Positions 5,809 to 14,250 are shown, counted from the first letter of the stretch. The stretch: 49,037 nt of DNA from Thermodesulfovibrio sp. N1 (GCF_001707915.1 NZ_MAVV01000007.1:1-49037); one strand, 5' to 3'. Notes: generated by a model not told the origin, from the letters alone. A program made the numbers and translations.

Positions 5809-8316
5809 ATGTCTCAAAATTACATTGTAATCAAAGGTGCAAGACAGCACAACCTGAAAAATCTTAATTTGTCTCTTCCAAGAAACAAATTAATTGTAAT
5901 TACAGGACCTTCTGGTTCAGGGAAGTCTTCTTTGGCAATTGATACAATTTTTGCAGAAGCCCATAGAAGATATTTACAGAGCCTGCCAATTGAGTCAAGA
6001 ACAATATTTGAACAAATTCAAAAACCTGATATTGATTATATAGAAGGGCTTTCTCCTGCTATTTCTGTTGACCAGAAAACTATTTCAAAAAGTCCTCGTT
6101 CAACAGTGGGAACTATTACTGAGATTTACGATTATTTGAGACTTCTTTTTGCCAAAATAGGGAAACCCTTTTGTCCTAAATGTGGCAGACCCTTACATTC
6201 ACAGGATATAAATAAAATGATTGATACACTTTTGAGTTTGCCTGCAGGAACAAAAATTCAGGTTCTATCACCTATTGTAATAGAAAGAAAAGGAGAACAC
6301 AGGGCAGAAATTGAAAAAGCAAGGGCTGAAGGGTTTATAAGGGCGAGAATAGATGGTAAAATTGTTGATTTAACACAGGATATATCGCTTAAAAAAAATA
6401 TCAGACATACAATAGAACTTGTTGTTGACAGAATCATCGTAAAGGAAAATTACAAAAAACAAATAAGACGGGCTTTGGAGTTAGCACTCAAACATTCTAA
6501 TACAATTGTAGTGAATATTGTTGAAGAAGATAAAGATTTAATTTTCAGCTCTCTTCTTTCATGTCCGAGCTGTGGAATAAATCTACCTGATATTGAGCCA
6601 AAACTTTTTTCTTTTAACAGTAAATACGGAGCCTGTCCTAAGTGTAGAGGATTAGGATTCGAAAATATTGAATCAGAAGAAGAGGAAATTGACGAGATTA
6701 GTCTAAAGACCTGTTCACTCTGCAATGGTAATCGATTGAGACAGGAAGCCCTTGCTGTAAAGATAAATGGAAAAAATATCGCAGAGCTTTCAAATCTTAC
6801 CCTTGATGAACTTGAAATTTTTATTAGAGAACTCTCTCTAAGTTCCTATGAAAAAAAGGTTTCCGATAGAATCATAAAGGAGATATTTGTAAGGCTACAG
6901 TTTTTAAAAAAAATTGGGATTTCTTATTTAAGTCTTAATAGACCCTCCTTTAGTCTTTCAGGTGGTGAAGCACAAAGAATAAGGCTTGCAACACAGCTTG
7001 GTTCCCATCTAAGTGGTGTTTTATATGTCTTAGATGAACCAAGTATAGGACTTCATCCAAGGGATTTTAGTAAATTGATAGAAAGCTTGAAGGAGCTTAA
7101 AGAGAAAAAAAACACTCTTATAATTGTAGAACATGATGAATCTACTATTAAAAATGCGGATTTAGTCGTAGAGTTAGGTCCTGAAGGTGGAGAAAAGGGT
7201 GGTTATTTAGTAACTGTAGAAAGCCCTGAGAAATTACTTTCCAATCCTTCTTCAATTACAGGTAAGTATCTTTCGGAGAAAGAAGGAATTAAAATACCTA
7301 AAGAAAGAAGAAAACCAAAGGGTTTTATCAGATTATACGGTGCAGAGGCGTTTAATTTAAAAAATATAGATGTGAAAATTCCTCTTGGAGTTTTCCTTTG
7401 TGTTACAGGAGTGGCAGGCTCTGGAAAAAGTACTCTGATTTTTGAAATTTTATACAAGGCATTAATGAGGGAACTTTATGGTTCTGATATAGTTGCTGGA
7501 AAATTTAGAGCAATTGAAGGGATTGAACAGATAGACAAAGTTGTATGCATTGATCAGTCTCCTATTGGAAGGACTTCTCGGTCAACTCCTGCTACTTACA
7601 CACAAGTTATGAACGAGATAAGAGAGTTATTTGCAATGCTTCCAGAGGCAAGAATTAGGGGATATACAAAATCAAGATTCAGCTTTAACCTTTCAGGAGG
7701 CCGCTGTGAATCCTGTCAGGGGGATGGAATGAAGAGAATAAAAATGCACCTTTTACCTGATGTCTATGTAATGTGTGATAGTTGTAAAGGAAAAAGATAC
7801 AATGATGAAACCCTAAAGATTACATACAAAGGCAAAAGTATAAGTGATATTCTTGAAATGACCGTTTCAGAGGCTTTAGAGTTTTTTTCAGCTGTTCCAA
7901 GGCTAAAACATAAATTGCAATTGATGGAGGATATAGGGCTTGGATATATAAAACTTGGTCAGCCTGCAACAACCCTTTCAGGTGGTGAGGCACAGAGAGT
8001 TAAACTCACTAAGGAACTAAGTAAAAAGGCAACGGGAAAAACCCTTTATATCCTTGATGAACCTACAACAGGACTTCATATGATTGACATAGAGAGACTT
8101 CTTAGTATTCTTCAAAGACTTGTTGAAAATGGAAACACAGTTATAGTTATCGAACATGACATTGACATTATAAAATGTGCAGACTACATTATAGATCTTG
8201 GTCCTGAAGGTGGCACTCAAGGAGGATACATTGTTGCAGAGGGAACACCTGAAGAGGTTGCCATGAATTCGTCATCATACACAGGTAAGTTTTTAAGGAA
8301 AAAATTGGGATTATGA
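5809..8316 (+). CDS. uvrA: Excinuclease ABC subunit A, short form lacking the insertion domain
   Basis: An 835-residue tandem ABC ATPase for nucleotide-excision repair damage recognition. Walker A motifs GPSGSGKS (33-40) and GVAGSGKS, two signatures LSGGEAQR, and Walker B YVLDEPSIGLH and YILDEPTTGLH are all present. The first zinc pair C122/C125, the UvrB-binding region (about 131-245), the second zinc module (C252, C255, C276, C279) and the C-terminal zinc finger CESCQGDG...CDSCKGKRYN are intact. Canonical UvrA is about 940 residues; here only about 20 acidic residues separate GLGF (284) from TCSLC (301), where the insertion domain normally lies. A UvrB-binding region argues against the UvrA2 class. 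The start overlaps the upstream stop region, and rluD overlaps its end by 4 bp. Confidence 0.92.
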   Translation: MSQNYIVIKGARQHNLKNLNLSLPRNKLIVITGPSGSGKSSLAIDTIFAEAHRRYLQSLPIESRTIFEQIQKPDIDYIEGLSPAISVDQKTISKSPRSTVGTITEIYDYLRLLFAKIGKPFCPKCGRPLHSQDINKMIDTLLSLPAGTKIQVLSPIVIERKGEHRAEIEKARAEGFIRARIDGKIVDLTQDISLKKNIRHTIELVVDRIIVKENYKKQIRRALELALKHSNTIVVNIVEEDKDLIFSSLLSCPSCGINLPDIEPKLFSFNSKYGACPKCRGLGFENIESEEEEIDEISLKTCSLCNGNRLRQEALAVKINGKNIAELSNLTLDELEIFIRELSLSSYEKKVSDRIIKEIFVRLQFLKKIGISYLSLNRPSFSLSGGEAQRIRLATQLGSHLSGVLYVLDEPSIGLHPRDFSKLIESLKELKEKKNTLIIVEHDESTIKNADLVVELGPEGGEKGGYLVTVESPEKLLSNPSSITGKYLSEKEGIKIPKERRKPKGFIRLYGAEAFNLKNIDVKIPLGVFLCVTGVAGSGKSTLIFEILYKALMRELYGSDIVAGKFRAIEGIEQIDKVVCIDQSPIGRTSRSTPATYTQVMNEIRELFAMLPEARIRGYTKSRFSFNLSGGRCESCQGDGMKRIKMHLLPDVYVMCDSCKGKRYNDETLKITYKGKSISDILEMTVSEALEFFSAVPRLKHKLQLMEDIGLGYIKLGQPATTLSGGEAQRVKLTKELSKKATGKTLYILDEPTTGLHMIDIERLLSILQRLVENGNTVIVIEHDIDIIKCADYIIDLGPEGGTQGGYIVAEGTPEEVAMNSSSYTGKFLRKKLGL

Positions 8317-9245
8317 GTGTAAGCTTTAGTATTGAAAGTTTTGATGAGGGGAAAAGAGTTGATTTATTTGTCTCTGAAAAGCTGAACATAAGCAGAGCCA
8401 AGGCTCAGGAATTGATAGAAAAGGGTTATGTCAAAATAAATAATTCAGCAAAACCGAAAAGTTATAAATTAAAGCCCGGTGATTTTATTGAGATTTATGA
8501 AGATAAATTAAAACTAAATGAAGAAAACCAAGAATTAATTCCACAAAATATTCCCATTGAGCTGATCTATAGGGATGATTATTTAGTTGTTCTGTCAAAG
8601 CCAGCTGGTATGGTTGTTTATCCCTGTGCTGGACATAAAGAGGGAACTCTTCTTAATGCTTTAGCCTATCATTTTAAAAAACTTGCAAATATTGGTGCAC
8701 CACTAAGACCAGGAGTTGTTCACAGACTTGACAAGGATACTTCAGGAGTGATTGTTATTGCCCTTGATGACAGAGCCTATTATGGATTGGTTGAAATGTT
8801 CAAAAAAAGACAAGTAAAGAAGGAATATCTGGCAATCGTTTATGGCGAGTTAAAGGAAGGGGGTACGATAACTCTTCCAATTGGAAGAGCAGAAAATGAT
8901 AGAAAAAAGATGTCAACAAAGGCAAAGAGGGCTAAAGAAGCTATTACAGAATGGCAGGTACTTGAAAATTTTAAAAATTACACTCTTGTAAAAGTTAAAA
9001 TAATTACTGGAAGAACCCATCAGATAAGAGTTCACTTTTCAGCAATTGGACATCCTCTTTTAGGTGATAGAACCTATGGAAGGAAAACATATATTGAGAA
9101 GGGGAATAAAAAAATACCTGTTTTAAGACAGATGCTTCATGCATGGAGAATTGAGTTTAAACATCCTGTAACTGGTGAGAATCTAAAGTTTGAATCACCT
9201 TTGCCAGAGGATATGAAAAAAGTTGTGGAGCTCTTATATGATTAG
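8313..9245 (+). CDS. rluD: RluD-family 23S rRNA pseudouridine synthase
   Basis: A 310-residue enzyme with an N-terminal S4 RNA-binding domain (about residues 13-65, with DLFVSEKLNISRAKAQELI) and a RluA/RluD catalytic domain. The catalytic block is HRLDKDTSG (137-145) with Asp140 as nucleophile; GRTHQIRVHF follows later. RluD makes pseudouridines in helix 69 of 23S rRNA, but RluC and other paralogues share this layout, so the exact target is inferred. The ATG overlaps the uvrA stop by 4 bp (ATGA), implying translational coupling. It converges with the next gene with a single base between the stop codons. Confidence 0.88.
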   Translation: MSVSFSIESFDEGKRVDLFVSEKLNISRAKAQELIEKGYVKINNSAKPKSYKLKPGDFIEIYEDKLKLNEENQELIPQNIPIELIYRDDYLVVLSKPAGMVVYPCAGHKEGTLLNALAYHFKKLANIGAPLRPGVVHRLDKDTSGVIVIALDDRAYYGLVEMFKKRQVKKEYLAIVYGELKEGGTITLPIGRAENDRKKMSTKAKRAKEAITEWQVLENFKNYTLVKVKIITGRTHQIRVHFSAIGHPLLGDRTYGRKTYIEKGNKKIPVLRQMLHAWRIEFKHPVTGENLKFESPLPEDMKKVVELLYD

Positions 9246-9246
9246 G

Positions 9247-10008
9247 CTAATAATCTGTTTTTATGAGGAGCACTCCCTTTTCATCGGCTAATTTTTCAGC
9301 ATCCTCTTGTGTTTCAGCAGAGACAACAGTTGGAATTACTTCTTCTTTTAGAAGTTGAGCTAATATTTCAGCTCTTTCAATTGCTCTTTCAATGTCATCC
9401 TTGTATAAACTGTATGAAACCTCTACTGCAAGAACTACAGGTTTTTGTGTGGATTTAATTTGTCCCTTTACAATGATATCAAGTCTTAATAGGCTATCCC
9501 TTTGTTCTTCTGTAATTAAGCCCTTTTCTTCTGCATCATCAAGGATTGGAAGTATTTCTTCAAATTGAATAAGTTTTGTCTTTCTTAGAAGTTTTCCGAA
9601 ATAGGCATAATATTTTTCCCTTATTGTTCTTTCAAAATCTTTTCCTTTGAATCTGCCAAATTCTCCTTTTAAATAAGCCACGTCTTTCTTTAAAATCTCT
9701 ACATCTTGTTTAAGTATTGCTACGTCTTGTTTAAGTACTGCTACGTCTTGTTTAAGTATTGCTACGTCTTGTTTAAGGATAGCCACATCCTGTTTAAGAA
9801 TCTCTACATCACTTTCAATTTTTTCAACTCTTTTCAAAAGTTCATCAAATTTTTTTGGAAGTTCAAGGAGTTCTGTAGTTAAAATAATTTTCCTTAATTC
9901 TTCAAGCCATTCTGGATGACTTTTAAGAGCGCGCAATATATCTGCAAAGGTAACTATAGGATATTGTTCCATCTGTTTTTCTAAATCTTTTTCTTGTGTT
10001 GCTGGCAT
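9247..10008 (-). CDS. Coiled-coil protein with predicted PD-(D/E)XK nuclease domain (DUF3782-like)
   Basis: 253 residues. The N-terminal 50 residues contain a conserved-looking block (PIVTFADILRALKSHPEWLEELRKII). Residues about 55-115 are a heptad coiled coil with six near-identical copies of LKQDVAI. The C-terminal domain has LDIIVKG and AVEVSYSLYK, spaced like the Asp and Glu of PD-(D/E)XK nucleases, although the canonical Lys of ExK is not obvious. Proteins with this layout are known, mostly as uncharacterised DUF3782-type proteins. It is a single gene convergent with rluD. A TATAAT lies five bases before the ATG. Nuclease activity is inferred from fold only. Confidence 0.65.
   Translation of the reverse strand: MPATQEKDLEKQMEQYPIVTFADILRALKSHPEWLEELRKIILTTELLELPKKFDELLKRVEKIESDVEILKQDVAILKQDVAILKQDVAVLKQDVAILKQDVEILKKDVAYLKGEFGRFKGKDFERTIREKYYAYFGKLLRKTKLIQFEEILPILDDAEEKGLITEEQRDSLLRLDIIVKGQIKSTQKPVVLAVEVSYSLYKDDIERAIERAEILAQLLKEEVIPTVVSAETQEDAEKLADEKGVLLIKTDY
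9680..9805. repeat. Six tandem 21-bp repeats encoding the coiled coil
   Basis: Units at 9680, 9701, 9722, 9743, 9764 and 9785, each 21 bp; the three central copies match ACGTCTTGTTTAAGTATTGC or differ by one to three bases. In frame they encode successive LKQDVAI heptads. Confidence 0.9.
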
Positions 10009-10013
10009 ATTTA

Positions 10014-10019
10014 ATTATA
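10014..10019 (-). promoter_or_regulatory. Predicted -10 box for the coiled-coil nuclease-like gene
   Basis: A perfect TATAAT (minus strand) lies five bases before the ATG at 10008. The -35 at 17 nt is poor (TAATCT). The spacing fits the leaderless pattern seen for other genes here. Confidence 0.4.
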
Positions 10020-10133
10020 ACAAAAATTATAAAAGTAGATTAAAAAAATGTGATATTCAGCATGGGCATTCTGTATCTTTCTTTTCAGTCGTTCTGAGCC
10101 TTTTACTCTCTCATTTTGTTACACTTTTTCTTT

Positions 10134-10299
10134 GTCATTCTGAGCGATAGCGAAGAATCTCATCCTTTTTGAGAGATTCCTCGGGACATCGAGTCCCTCG
10201 GAATGACACAGAGGAAGGAGACCCTTCGGCTTCGCCTCAGGGTGACAAGAGGAGGGAAAAAAGAATGAGACTCTTCGGGACTTCGTCCCTCAGGGTGAC
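10134..10299. repeat. Hairpin repeat field 3 (4 units)
   Basis: Units 10134-10161 (+, ATTCT type), 10171-10207 (-, ATTCC type), 10217-10246 (-, ACCCT type) and 10267-10299 (-, ACCCT type with one arm mismatch). All three main subfamilies sit side by side. The remaining bases of the gap 10009-10389 are AT-rich with a decayed half unit near 10089; no gene is visible. Confidence 0.92.
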
Positions 10300-10352
10300 A
10301 AAACCTTTAAAGATAATTTTCTCTATCGGCAACTTCAGGAAAAATTTTAATG

Positions 10353-10382
10353 TTGACTATTTTCTGAGAATGAATTTATTAT
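10353..10382 (+). promoter_or_regulatory. Predicted promoter of the DUF3842-cooT-lipM run
   Basis: TTGACT (10353-10358), 18-nt spacer, TATTAT (10377-10382), seven bases to the ATG at 10390. The same TTGACT-N18-TATTAT arrangement precedes the DUF2703 gene. Confidence 0.6.
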
Positions 10383-10389
10383 TTAAAAA

Positions 10390-10806
10390 ATGTTAAAAAT
10401 TGCTGTTATAGATGGTCAGGGTGGTGGCATTGGAAGTTATATCATTAAGGCTTTAAGAGAAGCCTTTGGTGACAAAATAGAAATTTTGGCACTGGGAACA
10501 AATGCTGCTGCAACTGCCAATATGATGAAAGCTAAAGCAAATAAAGGAGCATCAGGAGAAAATGCCATATCATGGAACTGTACAAAAGTAGATTTAATAA
10601 TCGGTCCTTTAAGCATAATTGTATCAAATGCTATGATGGGAGAATTAACTGCAAAAATGGCAGAAGCTGTATGTAATTCTTCGGCAAAAAAAATTCTTTT
10701 ACCAGTAACGCAGGAAAATATTGATATAATAGGTGTAGTAAAAGAACCTCTTCCACATCTTGTGGAAAAATTAATCCTTCATTTAAAGGAGGAGTTAAAT
10801 GTGTGA
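10390..10806 (+). CDS. DUF3842 family protein
   Basis: A 138-residue protein with an N-terminal strand and glycine-rich turn, IAVIDGQGGGIGSYI (residues 4-18), that looks like a nucleotide-binding Rossmann or P-loop-like turn. ALGTNAAATANMMKA and DLIIGPLSIIVSNAMMGELT follow. I recognise it as the DUF3842 type, found mainly in anaerobes; biochemical function is unknown. It overlaps the start of the CooT-like gene by 8 bp, and the ribosome site for that gene (AAAGGAGG) lies within its last codons. Co-transcription with a nickel-binding protein suggests, but does not prove, a link to metal or CO-related metabolism. Confidence 0.7.
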   Translation: MLKIAVIDGQGGGIGSYIIKALREAFGDKIEILALGTNAAATANMMKAKANKGASGENAISWNCTKVDLIIGPLSIIVSNAMMGELTAKMAEAVCNSSAKKILLPVTQENIDIIGVVKEPLPHLVEKLILHLKEELNV

Positions 10807-10990
10807 AGCCAATGCTTACATAATTAAAGATGGCAAGGAAGAAATATATTTAGAAGCAGTTGATATATTGAAACCAGAGGGAGATGAAATTTATTTGCGC
10901 AGTATTTTTGGAGAACAAAAGATTTTCAAGGGAAGAATAAAGGAGATGTCACTGCTTAACCACAAAATAATCTTAGAGGAATATAAATAA
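10799..10990 (+). CDS. CooT-like small nickel-binding protein
   Basis: A 63-residue protein starting MCEANAYIIKDGKEE. The Met-Cys start followed by a small beta-rich domain matches the CooT family, whose founding member binds one Ni(II) per dimer through Cys2 and supports maturation of carbon monoxide dehydrogenase in Rhodospirillum rubrum. Cys2 is present. A good Shine-Dalgarno (AAAGGAGG) precedes the ATG. The gene overlaps DUF3842 by 8 bp and is followed by lipM after 7 bp. No CODH gene is in the window, so the role in nickel supply is family-based. Confidence 0.7.
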   Translation: MCEANAYIIKDGKEEIYLEAVDILKPEGDEIYLRSIFGEQKIFKGRIKEMSLLNHKIILEEYK

Positions 10991-10997
10991 TTTTTCA

Positions 10998-11801
10998 ATG
11001 TTAATCAGATTTATCAATTTTAAAATCTGTAATGCCTTCCTTAATATGGCAATTGATGAGGCAGTTAATTTATTCGTAAGAAAAGATAAAGTTGTTCCTA
11101 CTTTTAGATTTTATGGATGGGAAAGCCCTTCGATTTCCATTGGAGAATTTCAGAACATTAATGATGTTAACATTGATTTTTGCAGTAAAAAAAATATTCC
11201 TATAGTAAGAAGACCCACTGGTGGTAAAGGAATTTTTCATTTTGACGATTTAACATACAGTTTTTCTTCAAAAAAAGAGGGAATTTTTAAAGGAAGTCTG
11301 TTTAAAAGTTATGAAATTATAAGTCAAATATTAGGGTATGCATTTATTCTATCTGGATTAAATGTAGAGATTCGTAGGGAAAAAAGAATTACTAATAGAA
11401 GTGCTTTGTGCTTTGCTCGTTCTTCCTTTGGTGAGATTTGTTATAAAGAATTTAAAATTGTAGGATCAGCACAGAAAAGATGGATTGATGGATTTTTACA
11501 GCAGGGAACAATTCCTTTGAAAGTAAACAGAGAGCTAATTAAAGAAGTATTTAATATCGATGATGGCAATCTTAACAGGATTTATGGAATAAAGGAACTT
11601 TATGAAAATTTTGAGATTTATAAATTTATCGACAATGTAAAAAAAAGTTTTAAGTCTTTTGGTTTTGAGATTCTTGAGGAGGAGATTCTTGAGGAGGAAC
11701 TTGCTGTGGCAGAGGAACTTCTTGATAAGTATCAGAACCCTGGGTGGCTTCTTGGGAAAAATCTCCACCAGTTTGCAGGTAATAGGCAAAGTATGCAGTA
11801 A
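10998..11801 (+). CDS. LipM/LplA-family octanoyl- or lipoyl-transferase
   Basis: A 267-residue biotin/lipoate ligase-fold enzyme. It has the lipoyl-binding loop RRPTGGKGIFH (71-81), Cys138 in SALCFARSS at the place of the LipM catalytic cysteine, and GSAQKR (156-161) with LQQGTIPL following. Presence of the cysteine favours an octanoyltransferase of the LipM type over an ATP-dependent LplA; either would attach the cofactor to 2-oxoacid dehydrogenases or GcvH. Its last 152 bases are antisense to the end of the convergent membrane-protein gene. That tail (VAEELLDKYQNPGWLLGKN) looks like a normal family C-terminus, so the overlap appears real. Confidence 0.8.
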   Translation: MLIRFINFKICNAFLNMAIDEAVNLFVRKDKVVPTFRFYGWESPSISIGEFQNINDVNIDFCSKKNIPIVRRPTGGKGIFHFDDLTYSFSSKKEGIFKGSLFKSYEIISQILGYAFILSGLNVEIRREKRITNRSALCFARSSFGEICYKEFKIVGSAQKRWIDGFLQQGTIPLKVNRELIKEVFNIDDGNLNRIYGIKELYENFEIYKFIDNVKKSFKSFGFEILEEEILEEELAVAEELLDKYQNPGWLLGKNLHQFAGNRQSMQ

Positions 11802-12660
11802 ATATAACCATAGTGATATAAATATGGGCAAATTGAGTTAAAAATTGATATACTGCAACTAATAAAGCTCCTACTGTAGGAATTATTGCTATAATAGAGC
11901 CGATTGATAAAATAAATCCTCCTGTTAATACATAGATAACGAATAATAAAAAGGCTCTAAAAAGACTATTTGGATTAAGTAATATATATTTCTTTGTCTC
12001 TTTGATCGCTTGCAGGGCTGTCAAATTTTTAGCTACGATTCCATAATAACCTATAAGCGTAAATGATATCCATATAATAAATGCTATTAAGGCTGAGATT
12101 AATATTGTTAAATAGAAGAAAACACTAAAAAATATGTAAACTGAATGGCTGTATTGTCTAAGTAGTTCAATAAATGAACTGCTTAAATCACTAATCAAAC
12201 CAAGTATAAAGGTGAAGCTAAAAAATAAAAGAGCAGAAAAAATTGAATAAGCCCCGATTTTCCAGAAAAATTTTTTACCATAATGGTGAAAATCTTTCAA
12301 ATTAAAAATTATACCTCTTTCAAGATATTGATAAACTATTCCTAAGGTCCCTGAAAAAATATAAATCCATAAACTAATAACAAATATGATGTAGATTACC
12401 AAACTAAGGAGAAAAACAACGGCAATTATCAAGAATTTTTTTAAAAGATTTATTGATGAAATTATAATTTCAATAAAGCTTCCCTTTAGAATATCAGTCA
12501 AGTCAATTCCAAAAATTACAAATAGAACACCTAAGGGAATACTCAATATAAAAAAAAGACTAAAAAAAGCTACAAATAAAAAGGCAAAATGAATAAACAA
12601 TATCTGGTAGTTTTTATGGACTGTTTTTAACCCTTCATTTATGGAGCTGAAAATGTTCAA
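11650..12660 (-). CDS. Polytopic membrane protein with Pro/Gln-rich tail
   Basis: 336 residues with about six hydrophobic segments (near residues 22-45, 62-90, 125-150, 175-205, 225-255 and 265-295) and a C-terminal tail rich in Pro, Gln, Glu and Ser (PPQESPPQESQNQKT). No family is firmly recognised; it resembles uncharacterised YciC/DUF-type integral membrane proteins. The start is TTG at 12660, with AGGGTG about ten bases upstream. It is the last gene of the long lipid A and outer-membrane run, 6 bp after lpxI. The tail is encoded in the region antisense to the LipM-type gene and may have been gained by overprinting. Confidence 0.62.
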   Translation of the reverse strand: MNIFSSINEGLKTVHKNYQILFIHFAFLFVAFFSLFFILSIPLGVLFVIFGIDLTDILKGSFIEIIISSINLLKKFLIIAVVFLLSLVIYIIFVISLWIYIFSGTLGIVYQYLERGIIFNLKDFHHYGKKFFWKIGAYSIFSALLFFSFTFILGLISDLSSSFIELLRQYSHSVYIFFSVFFYLTILISALIAFIIWISFTLIGYYGIVAKNLTALQAIKETKKYILLNPNSLFRAFLLFVIYVLTGGFILSIGSIIAIIPTVGALLVAVYQFLTQFAHIYITMVIFTAYFAYYLQTGGDFSQEATQGSDTYQEVPLPQQVPPQESPPQESQNQKT

Positions 12661-12666
12661 TTTTAT

Positions 12667-13467
12667 TTAACACCCTATTATTATGATATCAAATTCATTA
12701 GCCCTGTTTACCATATCCTGCTTCTGTATTATAATAGATTTTTTTGCTTCTAAAGCTAAAACTCTTGCTTTAGCAGTCTTCATGTTTATTATTGTCTGTA
12801 ATCCAACAGCAGGGGGGTCAAGTTTTAAATTTTGCTGAGGTTTGCTTACCTTTACAACAACGGTATCTTCAACATATTTACCTGCCCTAAGTATTGTTTC
12901 ATCTGTTCCTTCCAATGCCTCAACAGCAACTACAGACTTGTCCTTTACTACCACTGTTTGACCAATGTCAAGCTCTCCAATTTTTTTTGCAATATTGAAA
13001 CCGTATAAGATGTCTTCCATCTCTTTTTTTGATGGCTTTTTTTTAGTTAAAACTCCCTGGGGAGTTAACAATTCCGGACAGTATTTAGTTAATTCAACAA
13101 GCTTTATTCCTTCCTTTAAAAGTTCATTTTCAACTATTTGTAAAAGTTCATTATCTCCTCTCATTTTTGCTGAGAATAACATTTTTAAAGCTTTCATATC
13201 GGGCTTTATTCTTTCAGTTTCGTAGATAATTTTTTTAGGCACTTTCCCTGTAAGTATCAGTTCATTTACATTATTTTTCTTTAGAAAAGATATAATTTTC
13301 CCAACCTTTCCAATGTTCATTTTTTCATAGTTATCAGCATATTTAATTAAGTTTTCATCTGCCAGCCCTTCTAAGGCAACAATTGTTAAAGAATAGTCCT
13401 TTCCCTTTAATGTTCTGGCAATGATTGAAGGTAGTTCACCTGCTCCAGCAATTAGTCCTATCTGCAT
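12667..13467 (-). CDS. lpxI: UDP-2,3-diacylglucosamine pyrophosphatase LpxI
   Basis: 266 residues of the LpxI (DUF1009) family, opening MQIGLIAGAGELPSIIA and containing ELILTGKVPKK and the C-terminal VGLQTIINMKTAKARVLALE. LpxI hydrolyses UDP-2,3-diacylglucosamine to lipid X and UMP, the fourth step of lipid A synthesis, replacing LpxH in many bacteria. It overlaps the end of lpxA by 10 bp, as expected for the common lpxA-lpxI pairing. Confidence 0.9.
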   Translation of the reverse strand: MQIGLIAGAGELPSIIARTLKGKDYSLTIVALEGLADENLIKYADNYEKMNIGKVGKIISFLKKNNVNELILTGKVPKKIIYETERIKPDMKALKMLFSAKMRGDNELLQIVENELLKEGIKLVELTKYCPELLTPQGVLTKKKPSKKEMEDILYGFNIAKKIGELDIGQTVVVKDKSVVAVEALEGTDETILRAGKYVEDTVVVKVSKPQQNLKLDPPAVGLQTIINMKTAKARVLALEAKKSIIIQKQDMVNRANEFDIIIIGC

Positions 13468-14237
13468 ATACCTCTTTTATTTGCCTCAATAAATTCAATG
13501 AGATGCCGAATTTCGGGGATATCTGGAAGTTCCTGGTTTATTTTTTCTATGGCTTCTTTTAATGATAATTTGTCTCTGAATAGAATTTTATAAGCTTTCT
13601 TTAAAGTATTTATTGTTTCTTCACTAAAGCCCCTTCTTTTTAAACCTACAGTGTTAAGTCCATAAAGCTTCGCTCTTGCCCCAGATGCCATTGTAAATGG
13701 TGGTATATCCTGACCTACTCCGCTAAAGCCTCCCACCATTGCATAGGCTCCTATTCTTGTAAATTGATGTATGGCTACCATGCCTCCGATAAAAACATAA
13801 TCTTCCACTATAACATGCCCCGCTAAAGTAGCAAGATTTGCCAATATTACTGAGTTTCCAATTTTACAGTCATGGGCTATATGAACATAAGCCATTATAA
13901 AATTATTATATCCAACTGTTGTCCATCCATCTCCTGAAACAGAAGCCCTGTGTATGGTTACATACTCTCTTATAATATTGTTATTGCCAATTTTCACACC
14001 TGTAGGTTCTCCTTTGTATTTCAAATCCTGTGGTGGAAATCCTATTGTAGTGAAAGGATAAATCTGGCAATTTTCTCCTATTTCAGTTTTACCTTCAATG
14101 TGGACATGACTTATCAACTGTGTACCTTTACCAATTTTAACATTGTCTCCAATTATACAATAGGGACCTATATAAACATCGCTTTCTATCTCTGCTTTAG
14201 GACTTATTATTGCTGTTTTATGAATATTCTTAGACAT
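13458..14237 (-). CDS. lpxA: UDP-N-acetylglucosamine O-acyltransferase LpxA
   Basis: 259 residues, the usual length. The N-terminal two thirds are hexapeptide repeats (for example AEIESDVYIGPYCIIG) forming a left-handed beta helix; the region VHIAHDCKIGN carries the catalytic His and the C-terminal helical part follows GVGQDIPPFTMASG. LpxA transfers a 3-hydroxyacyl chain from ACP to UDP-GlcNAc, the first step of lipid A synthesis. It lies 13 bp after fabZ and overlaps lpxI. Confidence 0.95.
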   Translation of the reverse strand: MSKNIHKTAIISPKAEIESDVYIGPYCIIGDNVKIGKGTQLISHVHIEGKTEIGENCQIYPFTTIGFPPQDLKYKGEPTGVKIGNNNIIREYVTIHRASVSGDGWTTVGYNNFIMAYVHIAHDCKIGNSVILANLATLAGHVIVEDYVFIGGMVAIHQFTRIGAYAMVGGFSGVGQDIPPFTMASGARAKLYGLNTVGLKRRGFSEETINTLKKAYKILFRDKLSLKEAIEKINQELPDIPEIRHLIEFIEANKRGICR

Positions 14238-14250
14238 ATTCTCTCCCTGT

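Noticed and set aside
10169-10396. Open frame over repeat field 3
   Set aside because: Its N-terminal half is translated hairpin repeats and it overlaps the predicted promoter of the next genes.
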